The translations under genes were made by a program, and so were the position numbers. Below are positions 57,949-64,000 of a DNA stretch of 64,000 bases, piece after piece (within the stretch, counting starts at the first letter, position 1; each line of letters starts with the position of its first letter). Under the pieces are notes generated by a model. The model was not told where the DNA came from. It did no database searches and saw only the letters and a list, made by a program, of their open reading frames with translations. Source of the DNA: Papaver somniferum (taxonomy: Eukaryota; Streptophyta; Magnoliopsida; Ranunculales; Papaveraceae); assembly GCF_003573695.1 (NCBI RefSeq), contig NW_020650859.1:992001-1056000 (forward strand). The letters are read 5' to 3'.

Positions 57949-59012
57949 TGTTGCGTCTGTAACAATAAAACACTCAAGAAAGATGTTAGAAAGATATTAG
58001 AATAAAAAGATTAATTTCTGGAAGGTAAATAAACACTCAATTGGATTGCAAACAGAGGACAGAGTCACGTGTTCAACACGCTGTCCTTAACACGATATTT
58101 GACCGGTACGCCTCAAGAATGAGTGATGCCTATACCCTGTGGTCAAGTTCATATCCAGGATAAAACTGCCCGTTGCAAGAACTGTTAGCACTACAGTACT
58201 TTCCCACTCTTACGACCCCAATAACAATTGCGCACGGAATAAAAAATAAAGGACCACACAGGGGGATAAGACGAAAAGAAGAGGATAGTAGCTCTTTTGG
58301 ACACAAAACGAAATGAGAGAAAGTGATCGCTTTATATAGGGGAGAATAGAGAGAGGTCTCATAAACGCGCATTAAAACAATTTCAATTAATTCAGATTTT
58401 TTCCAACGGATTTAAACGTTCATGCATCACTTAATATCGATTTGAAACGTTCATGCATCATTATGTTTGATATAAAACATTCATGCAAATTTAAGTTTGA
58501 TATAAAAACGTTCATGCAAATTTAAGTTTGATATAAAACGTTCATGCAAATTAATGTTCATGCATAACCATAATGTTTCCCAAAGAATTATTTTGTTTCA
58601 AATATTAATTCGATAAATCAAAAGAAATTTTGCCAAAAAATATAAGTCTTGACCCACACCCACACCCGAACCCGAACCGGCCCGGCCCGCACGCACGCAC
58701 GGATGAACGGAGGCGGCGTGCGTGCTTCGGTGCGAAGCACCGCGCGTGTGTGAAAATGTCCGACTGCACCAACTAACCCATTGCCTAAGTCCTCTCCCTC
58801 GCACAAAAGTGCTAATGACCCAAAGGCCACTCTAATATCAAAAAATTCAATACTTATGGAGAGGTATCATCTTTAGTTTTCCCTATGTGGGACTAAAGGT
58901 TCATTCACAAATAGTGAAAATGACCTAGTGTCCTTAGTGACCAATAGATCCCAAGTTCCAATCCCACCAAGACCAAAAACCAAACTATTGTATAAATTCA
59001 TTTTCTCTAACA
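57949..59012 (-). repeat. Copia A 5' LTR, 1,064 bp
   Basis: Matches the 3' LTR end to end with scattered substitutions. It contains the TATA box (reverse complement of 58,331-58,338, CCCTATATAAAGCG), a shorter 30-bp array (about 58,447-58,560), the GC-rich segment (58,652-58,745) and the 15-nt word at 58,086-58,100 complementary to the leader. Transcription is leftwards from about 58,300. Confidence 0.95.
58331..58338 (-). promoter_or_regulatory. LTR TATA box of Copia A
   Basis: TATATAAA in the minus orientation within CCCTATATAAAGCGATCAC, conserved in the other LTR (52,796-52,803). It sets an expected start of the R region roughly 30 bp downstream. Confidence 0.7.
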
Positions 59013-59047
59013 ACTTTTTAGCAGAGTCTTCAGGAGTTTGCTTAACA
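59013..59047 (-). repeat. Copia B 3' LTR, proximal part
   Basis: Starts (minus strand) TGTTAAGCAAACTCCTG at 59,047, directly after the polypurine tract TTGAGGGGAGG and 3' of the RNase H end of Copia B. Its first five plus-strand bases (59,013-59,017) are the right copy of the ACTTT target duplication of Copia A; the rest of the LTR lies left of element A. Confidence 0.8.
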
Positions 59048-59074
59048 CCTCCCCTCAAGTTGTACTGCAGCTGG

Positions 59075-60284
59075 CGAAGTTGCAACTTGCTACGTAATAT
59101 ATGAAATCTAGGTGATGGAAGCCCCTTAGTAAAGATGTCGGCGATTTGATCTCTTGAACTGATGAACCTGACATGAAGTAGACTAGCAGCCACACATTCA
59201 CGGACAAAATGATTTGTGCGAGCATGGAATATGGGATTTGAAGTGAGGTACGTGGCTCCTAAATTATCTCACCAGAGTATTGGTGGTGAGATTTGGACAC
59301 CAAGCTCTTGCAGCAAGGATTGGATCCACTTTATCTCTGAAGTGGCTATTGCAATGCCACGGTATTCTGCTTCTGTACTGGACTTTGATACCGTTTTCTG
59401 CTTGCGTGCACTCCATGAGATCAAGTTGCCTCCGAAATATATACAGTAGACACTCGTTGAGCGTCTGTCATCCAAACTTCCAGCCCAGTCTGCATCGGAG
59501 TAGGCTTGCAAAGAGAAGTCTGAGGAAGAACGAATATGCAGACCATAGTTTACTGTATTCTTAAGATAACGAATAATTCTTTTGACTAGTTCCCAATTCT
59601 CTTCATATGGGTCATGCATGTATTGACAGACCTTGTTAACTGCCACAGAGATATCAGGTCGCGCTAAGTGCAGATATTGCAGTGCACCCACTACACTGCG
59701 ATACAATGTCGAATCATGAAACCTTTTGGTACCTTGCTTCTGAATTTTCACATTTACTGCCAGAGGTGTGTTTACTGGCTTTACCCCATCTAGCTTTGTT
59801 TTGCGCAGAAGGTCTGTAACATACTTACGCTGTGTAAGAATTAGTTCTTTCCACTTTCTAAGCAGTTCGATCCCCAAAAAGAAAGAAAGATCTCCTAAAT
59901 CTTTTAGTGCAAACACAACACTAAGATCTTCAATCAATCCAGAGATCTCAACTGGATGTGAACCGGTCACTATTATGTCATCTACGAACACTAAAACGTA
60001 CAATGTGGATCCCTGTGTTTGACGAATGAAGAGAGAACTGTCAGCTATTGAACCCTTGACCCAACTGGACTAGGTAGGTGCTCAGTTTTGAAAACCATGC
60101 TCTAGGCGCCTGTTTAAGGCCATAGAGTGATTTTTGCAGTTTGCAGACATGGGTTGGATGCAGCTCATCTACATACCCCTGAGGTTGCTGCATATATACA
60201 TCCTCTTCCAAGTCTCCATGAAGAAAGGCGTTCTCTACATCCAACTGTTTTATATCCCAGTTGCGCATTACAGCAATTGACAGC
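59075..60284 (-). pseudogene. Copia B RT (C-terminal) and RNase H, broken
   Basis: RT blocks: [36 protein letters not shown] and the catalytic VDDI (near 59,980). RNase H: YSDADWAGSLDDRRSTSVYC, KSSTEAEYRGIA and ISSRDQIADIFTKGLPSPRF. There is a frame change near 60,030 between the two RT pieces and another near 59,230 inside RNase H. Confidence 0.9.
60280..60284 (+). repeat. target-site duplication ACAGC (left)
   Basis: ACAGC directly precedes the solo-LTR-like insertion and is repeated at 62,891-62,895. Removing the insertion and one copy restores continuity of the Copia B RT reading frame. Confidence 0.9.
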
Positions 60285-62890
60285 TGATGAGTGCCAAATA
60301 ATGTATATATTTATCCCTTTTTGTTGGCATTTAACTCATCTTTTGTGCAGTAATTCTACATTTTATCCCATATTCTGTATTTTCATTGTTTTCAAGAATA
60401 AATATTTTTCTTACTTAATTTTTCATTTTTAGGTAATAAATAAAGTCTGGATAACTTGCGGAGCGGAAAAGAGCTGAAGAGTGGTGAAAAGCCGGAAGAA
60501 ATTACGCAAGGAAGCCGCAAAGAATGGAGCGCACGTCCAAAAAGCTAGGAATGGGCTCAAGAAGGAAGAATTGTTCTTAAATAAGATATGGGCTTGGCAT
60601 ACCCAAGGCCCAAAACCCTTACCCAAACCCATTTTCTATAACCAAAACCGCCTCCATTATCAGCCGTCAGATTGGATCCAACTCATCATCCTACAGTCGC
60701 TCATTCATAGATCATCAAAATCTGAAGTCTCTGCCAAACACCACAGCGCATAAATTCCAAGCCTTCAGATTAGGTTGTAGTTGAATCCAACGATCGCTTC
60801 TAGGCCTGCGCATCAAATCCAGATACTTCCGCTTAACACTACAACACCTAACTCCATCTGGCGCCGTTAGTTTCGTTGTATATCTGCATCCAACGGTCGC
60901 TGCCAGCATCTTCACTTTTATCCGTTAGATCAATCTTCATCTCCACACCCCACGGCTAAGCATCGCAGAACATCAAAATTTGATGAAGCCGCTCAACACC
61001 GGAACACCAAACCCTATCTACCCTAACCGATCACACTTTTCTCTCACTCGATTTCCTCTCGTCTCCTTTCTTCTTCACAGCAACCTCCCTCACCCGTACC
61101 ACCACCTTCCTGCCGCACCAGTTCCATCACCACCACCTTCTCTACCACCAACTCCTCTGTCTCAATCATCATCATCCCCCTACTCTCTAGCCATCTATTA
61201 CATCAGCCCATCACCCCTCTTTCTCGCTGGAACCCTAGGCGTGAAGAGTTGATGAAATAGATGAGGCTATAGATTGAAATTGAGGGCAGAGAAGGATCGA
61301 GAGAGAAGAGAAGAGGCATGGGTCACCACCAATTCAGCGGATTTGGTGAGCAATTTCGGAATTGAAAATACCTAATTTTAATTTTAGGGTTTGTAAATTA
61401 TTGGGGCTTTTGAAGTATAAATAGCTCATGGTGTAGAGGATGAAGGGTGTGCTTGGGTTAGCCGAGATACCCCCTAATATGGGATACCTTAGTTTTAATT
61501 TCTGTTTTTTAATTTCAAAATCAATTTAGGGTTTCTGTTTCAATTTAATTTTCAATTTCAATTCCTGCTTCAATTTCAGTTTATTGCATGTTAAAATTCT
61601 GTCTTGTTTCAGTTCCTGTTTTGATGTTTAATGTTTGTGCATGTTTCAATTTTTGTTAGGTTTAGTAGCAATTTTTATTTCAATTTTATTTTACTGTTGT
61701 GTGTTTGTTTTGATGTTAATTCCATGTTAATCTTAATGTTAATGCATGTTTAATTCCTGTTATGAACTCAATTGTGTTATGTTTGTTCTTTGTTGTCACT
61801 CCCATACCCCTGTTATGCTATGTTTCTGTAATCTTGTATCATGTTCTGTATATGTTCTACTTTTAATTTCCTGTTGATGTTTGTGTTCCATGTAATGTTA
61901 GTTTAGTGGAATGTTAGGCTAGAAACCTCAGTGCACTGATTTGATTGAGCAATGGGAGAAATTAGTGCTCATAGCAAGCTAATTCTCTTTCCATTCCATT
62001 TGTATGCTTAGGATGCATTGTTTTGATAGAGCAATGGGAGAAATTAGTGCTCATAGCAAGCTAATTCTCTTTCCATTCCATTTGTATGCCTAGAGCCACT
62101 GCCTTGGCCTTGCATTGTCATCACTGTTAGCTTCACCATCTCCCCTGCCCTTGGCTTAGGCCTTGGTTCACTTCCATTGTTGTTGTTTAGTTCTTTGCTG
62201 TTTAGTCATTGTCTTGTTTAATTTTCTCCATTGTCTTTGCTTCACTGCCATCTCTGTTTTCTTCCTCTTGCCTTGTTCTGCTGCCTTGTCTTCCCCTTGG
62301 CCTGCTGCTTTCCTTCCACTGTTGCTGCAGCTGGTTAAGGCCTAAGTCCTACTGCTGCTGCTGCAACTGAGCTTGGCTCACAGCAATCCAAAAACCCAAG
62401 CTCAGTTCTCAGTTCAAGACCAAGCCCAGATTTGAACCAAAAGTTGAAGCCCACTGTCCATTGTTTGTACAAACTGAAGCCCAGTTCATTAAGGCTCAGA
62501 GCCCAATTCACAGTTGAACTGTTGAGCACTCAATTAAAGGCCCAATCCAATTCAGGTTTAAGGCAAAAGCCTAATTGAGAGACCAAAGCCCAAGTTCACA
62601 GTTCATCATTCAAAGGCCCAAAGCCTAGTGCACTTCAAGACCAACTGAGCCCAAGCTCAGTTCATTTCATTGTTAAAAACAAACCCATTAGACCCAATTT
62701 ACTCAAAGGGTATTCAAAGCCCAACAATAGCAATTTTAGAACCCAAAATAGCTAAACACTACAAAACACTCCCAATCTCTGTGGATCGACCCGTACTTAC
62801 ACGAGCTACAACCGACGACCGTGCACTTGCGGTATTACTGTTGGCCCGCGTTTCATTTCGCTTAATTTTCACACTCCTCCGGGTCCACCA
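60285..62890 (+). mobile_element. 2.6-kb solo-LTR-like insertion
   Basis: Begins TGATGAGTGCC and ends GGGTCCACCA (TG...CA ends), flanked by a perfect 5-bp duplication ACAGC, inside the Copia B RT. There is no coding capacity or recognisable internal primer site, so a solo LTR of a large element fits best. The 3' part carries CTCTGTGGATCGACCCGTAC, a phrase familiar to me from the 3' end of long plant Ty3/Tat-type LTRs (from memory, unchecked). The 5' end can fold as a hairpin (60,286-60,297 with 60,324-60,340). A non-coding LARD-like element is the alternative. Confidence 0.85.
61949..62112 (+). repeat. 82-bp tandem duplication in solo LTR
   Basis: GCAATGGGAGAAATTAGTGC...CCATTTGTATGC occurs at 61,949 and again at 62,031 with very few differences, an 82-bp period. 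Confidence 0.9.
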
Positions 62891-62959
62891 ACAGCACAAG
62901 ACGAATAGTGCATGGCTTAACCACTGGTGAAAAGGTTTCACCATAGTCAATTCTCAGCT

Positions 62960-63409
62960 GTTGGTTATATCCCTTGGATCCCACCACATTCATCCCTTTC
63001 TCTTATTGATTGAACCATCTGGATTCTGTTTAACTCGATACACCCATTTGGATCCCACCACATTCATTCCTTTTTCATGTTTCACCAGAGAGTATGTGCC
63101 ATTCCTAATTAATGCATTGATCTGGACATCAATTGCATCCCGCCATTCTGGAATTTTCCTTGCTGCCGAGAAACATGTTGGCTCCATGAAATCTTGATCA
63201 TGTAGAAGATGTTTGGATGCAGTCAAGCACATTTTTTGAATAGGCTTGTGTATACCAGCTTTTGCCCTTGTGACCATGGGATGTGATAAAGTTGTACTTT
63301 GGACTTCGTCGTGTATAGGTGCTGATGAAGCTGGCAGAGCAGAAGCAGTTGCAGACGCTGAAGTAGCTGGACTTGCTCTAGGGGAGATGGTTGCCTCAGA
63401 GTAAGCCAA
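62960..63409 (-). pseudogene. Copia B integrase-RT linker and RT start, broken
   Basis: A Ser/Ala/Pro-rich linker (SPATSASATASALPASSAPI), then HPMVTRAKAGIHKP, the usual link to RT, and SKWVYRVKQNPDGSINK. The frame ends at 62,990 in a 25-bp patch copied from 74 bp away (see findings). Further on, the RT reads NQQLRIDYGETFSPVV in another context up to the solo-LTR insertion. Confidence 0.88.
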
Positions 63410-63646
63410 ACTTTCTGAGGACGATTATGAATGATTCACGTTGTCTGATGTATGTGTGGCAGGATACTGTGAAGCATTACCCTGTATTACAGTAGCATTT
63501 CCATTTCCAAATGGTTTCTTAGAGAAAATACTTGTGATGGATTGTACAATACCTGGATTTGGCACTGAGGATTGTTTCTTGAGAGGCAAGAATGAGAATG
63601 TAGTTTCCTCAAAGCGCACATGCCTAGAGATATAGATTCTATTTGT

Positions 63647-63973
63647 TTATCTGTTTAAACACATGTACCCCTTATGTGCGTTGCTGTAGCCTATAAAGAC
63701 ACATTGAATTGACCTAGGTTCAAGTTTATATTTGTTATATTTCCTTAAGCAAGGATAAGCTAGACAGCCAAAAACTTTCAAGAAGGAATACTCTGGAAGT
63801 TTGTGGAACAACAGTTCAAGTGGTGTTTTTGTGTTTGACACGGAAGCTGGTAGCCGGTTTATAAGATAACATGCAGTAACAAAAGCATCTGCCCAAAAAT
63901 ACTTAGGCATATGAGCATGAAAAAGTAAGGCCAAACCAGACTCTGTCACATGTCTGATTCGTCGCTCTGCCAA
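63647..63973 (-). pseudogene. Copia B integrase, C-terminal part
   Basis: Reads HVTESGLALLFHAHMPKYFW, YLINRLPASVSNTKTPLELL and FLKVFGCLAYPCLRKYNKYK, then CVFIGYSNAHKGYMCL, the part following the catalytic core in Copia integrases. It begins outside the window. The next ORF (63,619-63,425) continues the linker in another frame. Confidence 0.9.
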
Positions 63974-64000
63974 ACCATTTTGAGGTGATGTGTGAGGACA

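Larger units (their letters stand above)
52425..59012 (-). mobile_element. complete Ty1/Copia retrotransposon (element A)
   Basis: 6,588 bp with two LTRs (52,425-53,517 and 57,949-59,012), TG...CA ends and a perfect 5-bp target duplication ACTTT. The coding order on the minus strand is gag, protease, integrase, RT, RNase H. A polypurine tract (ATGTGGGGGAT, reverse complement of 53,518-53,528) abuts the 3' LTR. It is inserted in the 3' LTR of Copia B, so it is younger than B. The usual initiator-Met-tRNA primer site TGGTATCAGAGC is absent. The coding region has several frame breaks, so it is non-autonomous today. Confidence 0.96.
59018..64000 (-). mobile_element. Copia B retrotransposon, incomplete at window edge
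   Basis: An older Ty1/Copia element on the minus strand. From right to left: integrase C-terminal part (63,973-63,647), linker and start of RT (63,409-62,990), a foreign 2.6-kb insertion (60,285-62,890), rest of RT (60,268-60,041 and 60,003-59,269), RNase H end (about 59,193-59,075), polypurine tract, 3' LTR. Gag, protease and the 5' LTR lie beyond 64,000. It is of a different Copia group from element A, judging from the unlike RT and LTR sequences. Confidence 0.93.

Noticed and set aside
60980..62345. Plus-strand ORFs in the solo LTR
   Set aside because: No domain; Pro/Ser-rich or Leu-rich low-complexity readings of non-coding LTR sequence.
1..64000. tRNA, rRNA or other structured RNA genes
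   Set aside because: I saw no complete A-box/B-box cloverleaf or rRNA-like stretch. Only weak B-box-like words (35.2-36.9 kb) were found, and these are better explained as decayed SINE-like repeats.

Overview
This is nuclear DNA from a flowering plant, almost certainly a eudicot. Genes are spliced with GT-AG introns, non-coding DNA is A+T-rich, and about half of the window is transposable elements in various stages of decay. The host genes are plant-specific types: a LOB-domain factor, a DUF3475/DUF668 protein, F-box proteins, a PWI/RS splicing protein, plastid nucleoid protein pTAC16, an AT-hook AHL protein, a subfamily II ethylene receptor and a thylakoid lumen pentapeptide protein. I cannot name the species from sequence alone.

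Layout. 1-4.2 kb is intergenic and carries a 69-bp tandem array at 0.87-1.3 kb. 4.2-7.1 kb holds a class I LBD gene (+) and a DUF668 gene (-). 8.5-9.75 kb is a non-autonomous DNA element with terminal inverted repeats, packed with a TTCGGTTA-like motif; a second member of the family lies at 41.3-42.9 kb. 10.4-11.9 kb is a decayed F-box/FBD gene, a paralogue of the intact gene at 44.7-46.7 kb. 12.5-18.0 kb is a degenerate L1-type LINE. 18.7-25.3 kb holds two non-LTR retroelements with a C-terminal restriction-like-endonuclease signature: a 3' fragment on the minus strand, and a nearly intact copy on the plus strand with one frame of about 1,050 codons broken by only two stops.

25.4-44.3 kb is the gene-rich core: the PWI/RS splicing gene (13 exons, 886 aa), PTAC16 (5 exons, 520 aa), an intronless AHL gene, an ETR2/EIN4-type ethylene receptor (2 exons, 740 aa from the first ATG) and TL17 (6 exons, 220 aa). 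44.6-51.9 kb holds the intact F-box/FBD gene with a LINE fragment in its intron, another LINE remnant, a third F-box scrap and an F-box/FBA gene.

52.2-64.0 kb is a nested retrotransposon cluster. An old Copia element (B, minus strand, running off the window end) was hit twice. One insertion is a complete 6.6-kb Copia element (A, 52,425-59,012, target duplication ACTTT). The other is a 2.6-kb solo-LTR-like insertion (60,285-62,890, target duplication ACAGC). Element A has no usual initiator-Met-tRNA primer site; instead the sequence next to its 5' LTR is perfectly complementary over 15 nt to a segment inside the LTR.

The host genes show no operon-like organisation. PTAC16 and TL17 are both nuclear genes for chloroplast proteins, acting in the nucleoid and the thylakoid lumen. 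All intron boundaries were placed by eye from splice consensus, frame continuity and family knowledge, without transcript data.
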